The notes under the pieces: model-generated
Told to the model about the DNA's origin: nothing
The model's input: only the letters and a program-made list of their open reading frames with translations
Databases searched by the model: none
Origin: an uncultured Myxococcales bacterium
Lineage (GTDB): Bacteria > Myxococcota_A > UBA9042
NCBI GenBank assembly: GCA_903917305.1
Contig: CAIXAA010000219.1
Coordinates: forward strand, 1-22,744
Reading direction: 5' to 3'
Length of the DNA stretch: 22,744 nucleotides
In this document: in pieces, positions 7,012-15,121 of the stretch
Numbering within the stretch: the first letter of the stretch is position 1
How the letters are laid out: each line of letters starts with the position of its first letter
Made by a program: the position numbers and the translations under genes

Positions 7012-7081
7012 GGTCGCGGCGGCGCAGCCGTCGCGAGTCGCCGCAGGCGACCGCCAGCCCGGTCCCGGCGCTTCGCCGGGA
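7012..7081. repeat. Two adjacent GC-rich hairpins
   Basis: First hairpin: GGTCGC plus GCGGC (7012-7023) against GCCGC (7040-7044) and GCGACC (7047-7052). Second: TCCCGGCG (7063-7070) against CGCCGGGA (7074-7081) with the three-base loop CTT, a perfect 8-bp stem. No T-run follows. They may be transcript ends, a leader structure of the gene at 7230, or repeat elements found elsewhere in the genome. Confidence 0.35.
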
Positions 7082-7229
7082 TTCGCCCAGAAGCCGGCGG
7101 GGGCAGGCCCTGAACCGGGGCCAGGGCCGGAGCCGGAGCTGGAACGGCACCGCGCAATCCCCTTGCTCCATTCGCAAACCCACGGGATGATGCGCCTCCA
7201 GCGCCCTGCCCTGCGCTCCCGAGGCCACC

Positions 7230-9335
7230 ATGCGCCGCATCCTTTGCCTCTGCCTTCTCGCCGCCTGCAGCACGCCCGCCGCCACGCCTTCCGGCGGCCT
7301 CACCGACGCGGCGTTCAGCCCGGACGTCAAGGTCCTGCCCAGCGACGCCAAGGCGAGCGACGGCCTGACCGACACGGCCGGCCTCTACGACAACTCCGCG
7401 TTCACCTGCACCGGCACTGAAGTCGCCTGCTTCAACGACACCATCGCCAAGGTGTGCGTCAACGGCGGCTGGGTCGTGAAGGAGAAGTGCCCCGACGGCT
7501 CGACCTGTGTCGCTGGCTACTGCGCCACGCCCGCGACCTGCACGGCAGGCGAGAGCCAGGGCTGCGAAGGCATGAACTCCGAGAAGGTCTGCAGCGACGA
7601 CGGCAAGTCCATCGTCACCAAGACCTGCGCCGGCAAGCAGCAATGCGCGGCCGGCAAGTGCCAGGACGTCGTGTGCACGCCCGGCATCGCGGAGTGCGTC
7701 GGCCAGATCAGCTTCCACACCTGCACCGACGACGGCCAGGGCTACGGCGCCGAGACGCCGTGCAAGACGGGCGCGAGCTGCTTTGGCGGCAAGTGCGTGT
7801 CGCTGTGCGAGTCGAACCTCAAGATCGTCAGCAACATCGGCTGCGAGTACTGGAGCGTCGACCTCGACAACGACTCCGGCACGAACCCGGCGAACGGCGT
7901 CAAGGCAGACATGGTGCCGCACAGCGTGGTCCTCTCGAATCCAGGCATCTACGACGCGGAGATCACGTTCACGATCGAGGCGAGCTGCGCGGATGGCTCG
8001 TCGTGCTCGCCGTCCAAGACCACCTGCAACGGCAAGCAGAACACGGTGTGCGACACGCTCGCTGCGCCGTATGACCTGATCTTCGCGGACAACAAGGTGC
8101 CGGCCGGCGGCTCCAAGGAGTTCAAGATGCCGGTGATGAACGTGAGCGGTTCGTCGCTGGCGCCCAAGGCGATCCACGTCAAGTCGACGCAGCCGGTCGT
8201 GGCGTTCCAGTTCAATCCGTTCAACTCGGAAGGCGCGGCGTCGAACGACGGGTCGCTGCTGCTGCCGCAAAACGCCTTGGGCAAGACCTACTACGCGGTC
8301 GTTCCCGCGCAATCGCGGCCGGCGCTGATGGGCTTTCCGGCGAACAACGCGTTCCTGACCGTGGTGGCGACACAACTGGGCACGACGACAGTGAAAGTGA
8401 CGCCGACGCACGACTGCCTGGCGGATGCCAAGAAGGGCGTGGCGCCGAACGTCGGACAGACCAAGCTGGTGGCGGGGACGACGTACAGCTTTGATTTGTC
8501 TCAGTATGACGTGCTGAACATCGAGGAGGCGCCGACCAACGACATCGTGCCGCCGGGCAAGGGCCCGCAGAGCTTGAAGAACATGACCGGCACCAAGATC
8601 GAGGGCACCAAGCCGATCGCGGTCTTCTCCGGGCATCAGGTCGCCGGCGTCGAGGACGACATGCGCTTTGGCAGCAGCAGCGGCTCCGACGGCACGTGGG
8701 ACACCTGCTGCACCGAACACATGGAAGAGCAACTGATGCCGGTCGAGACCTGGGGCAACGAGGCCTTCTGCGTCAAGACCAAGCCGCGCGGCGACGAAGT
8801 GGACGAGTTCGTCGTGGTGGCGGGCGAGGCAGGCGTGAAACTGACCACGAATCCAAGCATTCCCGGCCTGGATGGCGTGACGATCAATGCCGGCGAGAGG
8901 GCGCGCGCACAGACCGACGGGAGCTTCATGCTGACAGCGACTGGCAAGATCCAGGTCGTGCAACTTCTTGTCAGCGCTGGGCAAACCGCGGCCAAGTCGA
9001 ACGGCTCGGCGGCGACGCTAGGCGACGCGAGCATGGCGATCGTGCCGCCCAAGAAGCAGTACCGCGCGGACTATGTGATCCAGACGGCGGACGGCTACAA
9101 CGCGAACTATGTCAGCATCGTGCGGCCCAAGGGCCTGGCCATCACGCTGGATGGCGCCGCGGTGCCGGATGGCGAGTTCACGGCGTTTGGCGATGGAAGC
9201 TGGGAATATGCCTACCAAACGGTCGCGAAGGGCTCGCACACGGTGGCCGCCAAGGACGTCGCGTTCGGGCTGATGGTGTACGGCTACGGCGGCGTGACGG
9301 CGTACAGCTATCCGGGCGGAATGAATCTGCAGTAG
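7230..9335 (+). CDS. Cysteine-rich lipoprotein with IgGFc-binding-type domain
   Basis: A 701-residue secreted lipoprotein. MRRILCLCLLAAC gives a signal with acylated Cys13. Residues of about 55-195 form three or four Cys-rich repeats of about 45 residues (pattern C-x-G-x(3-5)-C-x(8-9)-C...G-x-V...C-x-x-G-x-x-C-x-x-G-x-C). From about 200 to the end the protein matches the IgGFc-binding protein N-terminal-type domain. It shows Gly/Ser-rich beta segments, phrases such as PVVAFQFNPF, and the conserved stretches around KPIAVFSGHQVAGV and WDTCCTEHMEEQLMPV, with paired cysteines. Domains of this kind occur in mucus-associated FCGBP proteins of animals and as surface proteins of myxobacteria, where the role is unknown; adhesion is a guess. 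The start has only a weak upstream GAGG. The PP-loop gene follows after 21 bases on the same strand. Confidence 0.85.
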   Translation: MRRILCLCLLAACSTPAATPSGGLTDAAFSPDVKVLPSDAKASDGLTDTAGLYDNSAFTCTGTEVACFNDTIAKVCVNGGWVVKEKCPDGSTCVAGYCATPATCTAGESQGCEGMNSEKVCSDDGKSIVTKTCAGKQQCAAGKCQDVVCTPGIAECVGQISFHTCTDDGQGYGAETPCKTGASCFGGKCVSLCESNLKIVSNIGCEYWSVDLDNDSGTNPANGVKADMVPHSVVLSNPGIYDAEITFTIEASCADGSSCSPSKTTCNGKQNTVCDTLAAPYDLIFADNKVPAGGSKEFKMPVMNVSGSSLAPKAIHVKSTQPVVAFQFNPFNSEGAASNDGSLLLPQNALGKTYYAVVPAQSRPALMGFPANNAFLTVVATQLGTTTVKVTPTHDCLADAKKGVAPNVGQTKLVAGTTYSFDLSQYDVLNIEEAPTNDIVPPGKGPQSLKNMTGTKIEGTKPIAVFSGHQVAGVEDDMRFGSSSGSDGTWDTCCTEHMEEQLMPVETWGNEAFCVKTKPRGDEVDEFVVVAGEAGVKLTTNPSIPGLDGVTINAGERARAQTDGSFMLTATGKIQVVQLLVSAGQTAAKSNGSAATLGDASMAIVPPKKQYRADYVIQTADGYNANYVSIVRPKGLAITLDGAAVPDGEFTAFGDGSWEYAYQTVAKGSHTVAAKDVAFGLMVYGYGGVTAYSYPGGMNLQ

Positions 9336-9356
9336 TCGTCCGAGGTTGCCACACGC

Positions 9357-10499
9357 ATGAGCGAAGCCTGTTCCCGCTGCATCATGGACCACACCGTGCC
9401 TGGCCTGCGCCTGGACGCGGACGGCATCTGCCACCTGTGCCACGTGCAGGACCGCCTGCACCGCGCGCACTTCATCGAGCAGGATACCGAGAAGGCCGCG
9501 CGCTTTGCCCAGATGATCGACACGATCAAGAAAGCCGGCAAAGACAAGGAGTTCGACTGCATCGTGCCGCTCAGCGGCGGCGGCGACAGCAGCTATACGC
9601 TCTACAAGTCCAAGCAGCTCGGGCTGCGGCCGGTGGCCTACCACTTCGACAACGGCTGGGTGTCGGACGTGGCGCGCAGCAACATGGCCGAGGTCACGCA
9701 GAAGCTCGGCGTTCCGCTCAAGACCGTGAGCTACCCGTGGCCGGAGTTGCGCGAGACCTACCTCGCCTCCCTGCGCGCCTCGATCCCCGAAGTGTGCCTG
9801 CCTTGCCTCGTCGGCGTCTGGTCCCTGGCCTACAGCGCGGCGCAGGCGGAGGGCGTTCGCTACGTGATGCATGGCTCCTCGCCCATGACCGAGGGCATCT
9901 TCCCCTCGTCGTGGAGCTACATCGACGGCCGCTACTTGGAGAGCGTCGTGGCGCAGCACGGCACCCCCGGCGCCTGCCATGTCGTCAAGCAATTCAATCG
10001 TCTGCGCATCTCGGACATGGTTTCCGACATGGCCCTGCGACGCACGCGCGTCGTGATGCTGCCGCTGTACCTGGAGTGGGACGACCACCGCATCCGCACG
10101 GAATTGCAGCGCGAATTCAACTGGGGCGACGGCGGCAAGCACGCGGACTGCATCTACACGCCGTTTCGCGCCTGGGTCATCTGGAAGAAGTTCGGCTTCG
10201 ACTTGCGGCGCATGGGCTCGGCGGCGCTGGTGCGCAGCGGTCGCGTGTCGCGGGCCAAAGCCTTGGAATACTTCGAGGAGAACCCGCCGCAAGAGGACGC
10301 GGTGGCGGTGGCCAAGGTGCTGGAACGGCTCGGGCTGTCGCGGGCGCAGTTGGGTGAGATCCTCGAAGCCCCGCCCAAGCATTTCCAGGACTACGCGACG
10401 TACCACGGCACGGTGCAGCGCATGGAGCCCCTGGTGCGCGCCGCCGTGAAGATGGGCCTGCTGTCGCAGATGGTGTACGACAAGTACTTCACCTGCTGA
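9357..10499 (+). CDS. PP-loop ATPase, N-acetyl-sugar amidotransferase-like (WbpG/PseA/WbuX family)
   Basis: A 380-residue cytoplasmic enzyme. The N-terminus has a zinc-finger-like pair, Cys5/Cys8 and Cys25/Cys28 (CSRCIMDHTVPG...DADGICHLC), typical of this family. The ATP-pyrophosphatase PP-loop SGGGDSS is at 73-79. Later conserved features are HFDNGW, the EVCLPCLVG cysteine pair, and HGSSPMTEG. Known members activate an N-acetyl group of a sugar by adenylation and insert nitrogen supplied by HisH/HisF-like partners to give an acetamidino sugar for surface polysaccharides or flagellin. Neither partner nor any glycosyltransferase is in the window. A different nitrogen or sulfur donor, or a different substrate, is therefore possible; a cysteine desulfurase lies 3 kb away on the other strand. 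The start at 9357 has only a distant GAGG. Confidence 0.85.
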   Translation: MSEACSRCIMDHTVPGLRLDADGICHLCHVQDRLHRAHFIEQDTEKAARFAQMIDTIKKAGKDKEFDCIVPLSGGGDSSYTLYKSKQLGLRPVAYHFDNGWVSDVARSNMAEVTQKLGVPLKTVSYPWPELRETYLASLRASIPEVCLPCLVGVWSLAYSAAQAEGVRYVMHGSSPMTEGIFPSSWSYIDGRYLESVVAQHGTPGACHVVKQFNRLRISDMVSDMALRRTRVVMLPLYLEWDDHRIRTELQREFNWGDGGKHADCIYTPFRAWVIWKKFGFDLRRMGSAALVRSGRVSRAKALEYFEENPPQEDAVAVAKVLERLGLSRAQLGEILEAPPKHFQDYATYHGTVQRMEPLVRAAVKMGLLSQMVYDKYFTC

Positions 10500-10554
10500 C
10501 GCGCCCAAAGTGCTGGCCCTGCCAGGCGTGCAACGGCGGTCGAGGTGTTTGCGA

Positions 10555-11985
10555 ATGATGACCCTGTTCTTGCTGCTTGCGCTGCTGATCCCCACCGCCG
10601 GCACGGCCGAACCGCTGCCGCTGCCCGATCGCGGCATCTTCGCGGACCTTGACGGACAGGTGCGCATCGCACGGCCGGCCTGGCTCGAGCCCGCGGCGTG
10701 TCGCGACCCTTCGCGGCCGGTGGCCTGGCTGCTCGCGTTTGGTTCGGTGGTGGGTTTTGGCAGTTCCGACAAGGCGTTGCCGCCCTGCGTCCAGCTCGCG
10801 GACACGGATGGGGACGGGCTGCCGGATCCGCTCGACGTGCTGGCTGGCGCCAAGAAGACGGTGCTCGATCACGCGCCCTACGGCGGTCCCTACCGAACGA
10901 TTCCCTATCCGAATGGCGACGTGCCGCGCTCCGAAGGCGTCTGCACCGACGTCGTCATCCGCGCGCTGCGCAACGCCGGCATCGACCTGCAGCGCCTCGT
11001 GCACGAGGACATCCTCCGCGCGCCCAAGGCCTACCCGATGGTGCACAAGCCGAATCCCAGCATCGATCACCGCCGCGTCAAGACACTTCTTCCATGGTTT
11101 CAGCGACATTGGCTGCCTCAGGAGACCGAGCGCGCCCGCATCGACGATTGGCTGCCAGGCGACGTCGTCTTCATGGATACCCTGGCCAAGCCGGGGCCGG
11201 ATCACATCGGCGTGGTGTCCGATCACCTGGGGCCCTCGGGCCGGCCGCTCATCATCAACAGCTGGACCGATGGCTACCGCACGGCGGAGATGGACCTGAT
11301 GGCGTTCGTGCCGGTGACGCATCGTTTTCGGGCGCCGCGGGCCGTGCAGGGGTCGCCAGCGACGGCGCTGGCCGCGGTGGGCTACCAACTTCCCGAGACG
11401 ACGCGCCAAGTCGTGGTCGTGCGCGTGCCGGACATGGGCGCCAGCCGGGGCGTGCTGACGCGCTGGCAGCGCGGGCCGTCGGGGTGGACGGAGGTCGGCC
11501 AACCGGTGCCAGTGGACATCGGCGCAGCGGGCGGCGCTTGGGGGCGCGGGCTCGGGCCGCTGCGGCAACCGCTCAAGATGGAAGGAGATCACCGCTCGCC
11601 GCTGGGCGCTTTTCGCATCGGCACCGCGTTTGGCCGCACCGCCCGGCCGGCCGGCGTTGCGTGGCCTTGGCGTCAGACCGGCGCAGACGACCGCTGGGTC
11701 GACGACCCGCAATCGCCGCACTACAACCGCTGGGTCAGCGCGCAAGTGGCAGGCGGCGCCTCGGCGGAAACCCTGGCGCGCACGGACGGCTTGTACGACG
11801 TGGCGCTCGTGCTGGAGCACAACACCGACCATCCAGTGGCCGGGGGCGGCAGCGCCATCTTCGTGCACCTCACGAGCGGAGGGCCGACGGTCGGTTGCAC
11901 GTCACTGGCACGCGAACCGCTGCTGGAACTGCTGCGGTGGCTGCGTCCTGCGGCGCGGCCGGTGTGGGTCCAGGTCGCGGATTGA
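10555..11985 (+). CDS. Secreted DUF1287 / L,D-transpeptidase-like fusion protein
   Basis: A 476-residue protein with a signal peptide (MMTLFLLLALLIPTAGTAEP; cleavage probably after TAGTA). Residues 83-94 read DTDGDGLPDPLD, a thrombospondin-3/calcium-loop motif. Residues of about 97-255 form a DUF1287 (NlpC/P60-like) domain with catalytic-type Cys130 in EGVCTDVVIRALR and His217 in DHIGVVSD, plus DWLPGDVVF. From about 285 a second domain resembles the YkuD-like L,D-transpeptidase/carboxypeptidase fold: KMEGDHRSPLGAFRIG at 341-356, His438 in FVHL, and Cys448 in VGCTSL. Both domains point to the cell wall, the first as a possible peptidoglycan hydrolase, the second as a cross-linker or trimming enzyme. 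The start is set by GAGGTG seven bases before the ATG; earlier in-frame starts lack a signal peptide. It ends six bases from the convergent PepD-like gene. Confidence 0.85.
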   Translation: MMTLFLLLALLIPTAGTAEPLPLPDRGIFADLDGQVRIARPAWLEPAACRDPSRPVAWLLAFGSVVGFGSSDKALPPCVQLADTDGDGLPDPLDVLAGAKKTVLDHAPYGGPYRTIPYPNGDVPRSEGVCTDVVIRALRNAGIDLQRLVHEDILRAPKAYPMVHKPNPSIDHRRVKTLLPWFQRHWLPQETERARIDDWLPGDVVFMDTLAKPGPDHIGVVSDHLGPSGRPLIINSWTDGYRTAEMDLMAFVPVTHRFRAPRAVQGSPATALAAVGYQLPETTRQVVVVRVPDMGASRGVLTRWQRGPSGWTEVGQPVPVDIGAAGGAWGRGLGPLRQPLKMEGDHRSPLGAFRIGTAFGRTARPAGVAWPWRQTGADDRWVDDPQSPHYNRWVSAQVAGGASAETLARTDGLYDVALVLEHNTDHPVAGGGSAIFVHLTSGGPTVGCTSLAREPLLELLRWLRPAARPVWVQVAD

Positions 11986-11991
11986 CGGCGG

Positions 11992-13437
11992 TCAGTCCAG
12001 CCGCTCCAGCAGCGCCAGCAGCCGCTGCCAGGTACGCGCAACCGAAGAAATCGACACGGATTCGTCGGGCGAGTGCGCGTCGCGGATGTCCGGACCTATC
12101 GAGATCATGTCCATGCCGGGAATGCGCGCGCCGATGAGACCGCACTCCAACCCCGCGTGAACGGCGCGCGGCTCGGGCTCGCTGCCCAGCTCTTCGGCAA
12201 AGGCCTTTTGCGCAACGCGAAGCAAGGGCGATTCGAGGGATGGCGGCCAACCGGGATAGCCATCCGCATGCATGGGCCTGGCACCGGCAGCGGTCGCGAG
12301 GGAGGCCACCCAGTGACGGATCCACTCCAGCTGCGATGGCACGCTCGAGCGCTGCGACGTGTGGATGACGAGCGTGTCCGGCGAGCTGCGGATCACCGCG
12401 AAGTTCGTGCTGGTTTCGACAAGGCTGGGAATGGACCGGGAAAAAGCCGTCAAGCCGTGCGGCACCACGGCCAGCAGACGCAGCGCGCGAGCGGCGCTCG
12501 CCCCGGTGAGCGGCGCGCGACCGTCCAGGCTTTCGGCGACCGTCAGCTGCACGCCATCGTCGACGCCGGCCAGCTCGAGCCGGGCAATGGCGGCAAAGCC
12601 CGCGATCACGTCGCGCAACTGCTCGAGATCACAAGACGCAATATCGAGGACCGCCGACGCCTCGCGCGGAATCGCGTTGGGCAGCGAGCCGCCATCCAGC
12701 GCGACCAGGTGGACGTCGCTGCAAGTGGCGAAGACCTGATGCAGCGCCCGCTCCAGCAGGCGATTGGCATTGCCGCGGCCTTCGTGAATGTCGCCGCCCG
12801 AATGACCGCCGCGCAGCCCGCAGACCTGGATGGCCACGCGCGCCCGCGGCAGCGCATCCGCGACGCGCTCGATCGGCAGCGTCAGCACCGTGTCGACGCC
12901 ACCGGCGCAACCGACGTAGATCGCGCCGTCCTCCTCGGTGTCGAGGTTGATGAGGCGGCGCCCGGCGAGGAATTCCGGCGCCAGGCCCTTGGCGCCATTG
13001 AGGCCGCGCTCTTCGTCGACGGTGAAGAGCAACTCCAGTGGACCGTGCACCGCTTCGGGCATGTCGAGCAGCGCCAGCGCCATGGCGACGCCGATGCCGT
13101 TGTCCGCGCCCAGCGTGGTCCCGGACGCCTTCACGACATCGCCGGACACGACAAGGCGGATGGGATCGCAAGAGAAGTCGTGCGCAACATCGGCATTCTT
13201 CTCGCACACCATGTCCAGGTGACCTTGCAGGACCGTCACCGCGACGTGCTCGCGCCCCGGCGACGCCGGCACGCGCACCACGACATTGCCGGTCGCGTCG
13301 CAGGCGCTCTCGGCACCGTGCCGCGCGGCGACGTCCAGCACCCATTGCGCGGCCGCATGCTCGCGGCCGGAGGCGCGCGGAATGGCGCTGAGCTGCTCAA
13401 AATAGTCCCACACATGGCGAGGTTGCGTCTCGTGCAT
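11992..13437 (-). CDS. pepD: Aminoacyl-histidine dipeptidase (PepD-like, M20 family)
   Basis: A 481-residue cytoplasmic metallopeptidase that splits Xaa-His and related dipeptides. The two-metal site is visible: His73 and Asp75 in LQGHLDMVCEK, the bridging Asp112 in TTLGADNGIG, the general base pair Glu142/Glu143 in VDEERGLNGA, Asp166 in INLDTEEDG, and the C-terminal glutamate/histidine region HAGLECGLIG. GLRGGHSGGDIHEGRGN marks the dimerisation (lid) domain. Length is typical for PepD (about 485). The ATG at 13437 gives the standard N-terminus (x-x-VWDYFEQLSAIPR), although only a weak GGGA-like ribosome site precedes it. It follows the cysteine desulfurase gene by 41 bases on the same strand and is probably co-transcribed. 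A tie to peptide maturation by the neighbouring radical SAM proteins is speculative. Confidence 0.93.
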   Translation of the reverse strand: MHETQPRHVWDYFEQLSAIPRASGREHAAAQWVLDVAARHGAESACDATGNVVVRVPASPGREHVAVTVLQGHLDMVCEKNADVAHDFSCDPIRLVVSGDVVKASGTTLGADNGIGVAMALALLDMPEAVHGPLELLFTVDEERGLNGAKGLAPEFLAGRRLINLDTEEDGAIYVGCAGGVDTVLTLPIERVADALPRARVAIQVCGLRGGHSGGDIHEGRGNANRLLERALHQVFATCSDVHLVALDGGSLPNAIPREASAVLDIASCDLEQLRDVIAGFAAIARLELAGVDDGVQLTVAESLDGRAPLTGASAARALRLLAVVPHGLTAFSRSIPSLVETSTNFAVIRSSPDTLVIHTSQRSSVPSQLEWIRHWVASLATAAGARPMHADGYPGWPPSLESPLLRVAQKAFAEELGSEPEPRAVHAGLECGLIGARIPGMDMISIGPDIRDAHSPDESVSISSVARTWQRLLALLERLD

Positions 13438-13478
13438 CGTCGTTGCGTCCCGTGGCGTCTGGATGGGTTGCCGGCAGG

Positions 13479-14801
13479 TCAGTTCGCGTAGAACCGCAGG
13501 ATGTCCCGCAGGGTCCACACGAAGAAGTCGACCTCTTCCGGGGTGTTGTAGAAGGAGAACGACGCGCGCACGGAGCTGGGCACGCCGCGGGCGTTGTACC
13601 AGGAGTGGACGCAGTGCTTGCCGGAGCGCACCATCAAGTTGGCGCTTTTGTTGAGCAAGTAGGCGACGTCGCCGGAATCCATGCCATCGACGCGGAAGTT
13701 CAGCACGCCGCCGCGCTTTGCCGCGTCCGTGGGACCGATGACGGTGATGCCCTTGGTCTTGGCCAGCTCCTCGCTCGCCATCGTGTTGAGCTTGGTTACT
13801 TGCTTGCGGATCGCGCGCTTGCCGATGCCGCCGATGTACTCGACCGCGGCGCCCAGGCCGATGGCGCCGGCGTAGTCTTGCAAGCCAGCCTCGAAGCGGT
13901 CCGGCGCGCGCCCGAGCGTGTAGCCGTCGTAGGTGGTATCGGTGACCGTCTCGCCGCCGTAGAGAAAGCACGGCAGGTCGGCGAGCAACTCCTCCTTGCC
14001 GTAGAGCACGCCGGTGCCGGTCGGACCGAGGATCTTGTGGCCGGAGAACGCCAGGAAATCGATATCGAGATCGCGGACATCCATGTCGCCGGAGAGCATG
14101 CCCTGGGCGCCGTCGACCAGCACCTTGGCGCCCACGCTGTGCGCCTCGCGCACGATGTCGCCGAGCGGAAACGTGACGCCGGACAGGTTGGAACTGTAGA
14201 GCACCGACACCAGCTTCACCTTGCGGTCCAAGCGGGCGCGGAACGCGGCCATCTCGAAGCTCGTGTCGGCATTCGTCGCAAACACGCGGTGTTCGACGCC
14301 GGAGCGGTCGCGCAGCGCCAGCCACGGCAGCAGGTTGGAGTTGTGCTCCAGGTCCGAGCACAGCACCGCGTCTCCCGGTTGCAGGCGCAGCACGTTGGCG
14401 ACGACGTTGATCGCCTCCGTCGTGTTGCGCATGAACAAGATTTCCGAAGGGTTGCGCGCGCCGATGAAAGCCTGCACCGAGGCGCGCGCGTTCTTGAACG
14501 CCTTGGTCGTCGCGGTGCCGAAGGAGTGGTCGACGCGCCCATGACAGCCGGAGTAGTCCGTGTAGTACGTCGACAGCGCCTCGATGACCGCCTTGGGCCG
14601 CAAGGACATGCAGGCGTTGTCGAAGTAGACGATGGGCTTGTCGTTGATGCGCTGGCCGAGCACGGGAAAATCCGCGCGGATCCGCGCAATGTCCGGTTGG
14701 GACGGCGCCGCCAGGATGCGCAGGGGCAGCAGGACCTCGCCCTTGGCGCGGATGGCGCTCAGGTCGCGGTCTTCATCCTCGAATTCAACGGAACAACACA
14801 T
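13479..14801 (-). CDS. Type II cysteine desulfurase (SufS/Csd-like, PLP-dependent)
   Basis: A 440-residue class V aminotransferase-fold enzyme that takes sulfur from cysteine as a persulfide and releases alanine. PLP is held by Lys256 in FSGHKILGPTG; His153 (LEHNSNLLPW), Asp230 and Gln233 (VDGAQ) contact the cofactor. The active Cys397 lies in VRSGKHCVHSW, which matches the RSGxHC signature of group II (SufS/CsdA) enzymes. The N-terminus carries an extension with CC at positions 2-3 and an acidic stretch (FEDEDRD) before the usual IRADFPVL at 41-48; such an extension is not typical. The ATG at 14801 has GGAG about 12 bases upstream; the longer in-frame extension is Arg/Ala-rich and looks non-coding. 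No SufBCDE or IscU gene is near, so it may feed a special sulfur acceptor rather than general Fe-S assembly. Confidence 0.9.
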   Translation of the reverse strand: MCCSVEFEDEDRDLSAIRAKGEVLLPLRILAAPSQPDIARIRADFPVLGQRINDKPIVYFDNACMSLRPKAVIEALSTYYTDYSGCHGRVDHSFGTATTKAFKNARASVQAFIGARNPSEILFMRNTTEAINVVANVLRLQPGDAVLCSDLEHNSNLLPWLALRDRSGVEHRVFATNADTSFEMAAFRARLDRKVKLVSVLYSSNLSGVTFPLGDIVREAHSVGAKVLVDGAQGMLSGDMDVRDLDIDFLAFSGHKILGPTGTGVLYGKEELLADLPCFLYGGETVTDTTYDGYTLGRAPDRFEAGLQDYAGAIGLGAAVEYIGGIGKRAIRKQVTKLNTMASEELAKTKGITVIGPTDAAKRGGVLNFRVDGMDSGDVAYLLNKSANLMVRSGKHCVHSWYNARGVPSSVRASFSFYNTPEEVDFFVWTLRDILRFYAN

Positions 14802-15121
14802 GGTGTTCTTGCGCTCCGAGCGGTGGGAGAGGCGCGCGCCGAAGCGTGCGAGGGCGACCAGCTGGTTGAAGGAGGCGAGTGCGCGCAAGGTGAGGACTTC
14901 CCGTGGGCAGGCGCAAAGGCCGCGTGCGACCCTGCGCAAGGCAGCGTATGCGGAATGGCGTGGGGCGTCCACAGCGGAGTGGCGGGTCTGCCAAGCGACG
15001 TCTCAGCCGACCTTGTGCACCGGTTTCCCTCAGATTTCGGCGAGACAGTCCACAGTCGCGTTGACGCCGCCGCACTCGCCCCCTACGCTGCCCTCGCGCC
15101 GCCCGCGCGCGCAGAGGCCGC
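14802..15121. other. 320-base divergent spacer between desulfurase and radical-SAM-like genes
   Basis: Holds the promoter of the plus-strand gene (15061-15089). Translations are Arg/Ala-rich without a ribosome site, and I see no small gene, precursor peptide or hairpin of note. A short direct repeat (ACAGTCCACAGTC near 15046) is present. I find no clear promoter for the desulfurase operon. Confidence 0.4.
15061..15089 (+). promoter_or_regulatory. Sigma70-type promoter of the radical-SAM-like gene
   Basis: TTGACG (15061-15066), 17 bases, TACGCT (15084-15089; T, A and final T match). The predicted start is near 15096, giving a leader of about 26 bases with AGAGG four bases before the ATG. The spacing equals that at 481 and 20511. 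Confidence 0.5.

Larger units (their letters stand above)
6502..7229. other. 728-base region without a gene
   Basis: It lies between the divergent SDR and IgGFc-lipoprotein genes. The left 150 bases hold the promoter and operator of the SDR-thiolase pair. A lone TTGACA at 6830-6835 has no convincing -10 box. From about 7012 the sequence becomes extremely GC-rich with several hairpins. The open frames here have low-complexity Arg/Ala/Pro-rich translations with no ribosome site and run into the start of the neighbouring gene. I see no RNA gene or repeat unit, and no clear promoter for the gene at 7230. Confidence 0.5.

Noticed and set aside
6893..7420. Possible 175-residue gene before the IgGFc-lipoprotein
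   Set aside because: Low-complexity Pro/Arg/His content, no ribosome site, and overlap with the signal peptide region of the real gene in another frame.
6726..8984. 752-codon minus-strand frame opposite the IgGFc-lipoprotein
   Set aside because: Mirror frame of a GC-rich gene; Arg/His/Ala-rich without motifs.
14802..14972. Longer N-terminus of the cysteine desulfurase from 14972
   Set aside because: The extra 57 residues are Arg/Ala-rich and unlike any desulfurase start; ATG 14801 has a GGAG upstream.
14802..15121. Search for a RiPP precursor peptide near the radical SAM genes (also 19226-19419)
   Set aside because: No short frame with a ribosome site and leader/core-like sequence was seen in either spacer; the convergent gap at 17135-17146 is too short.
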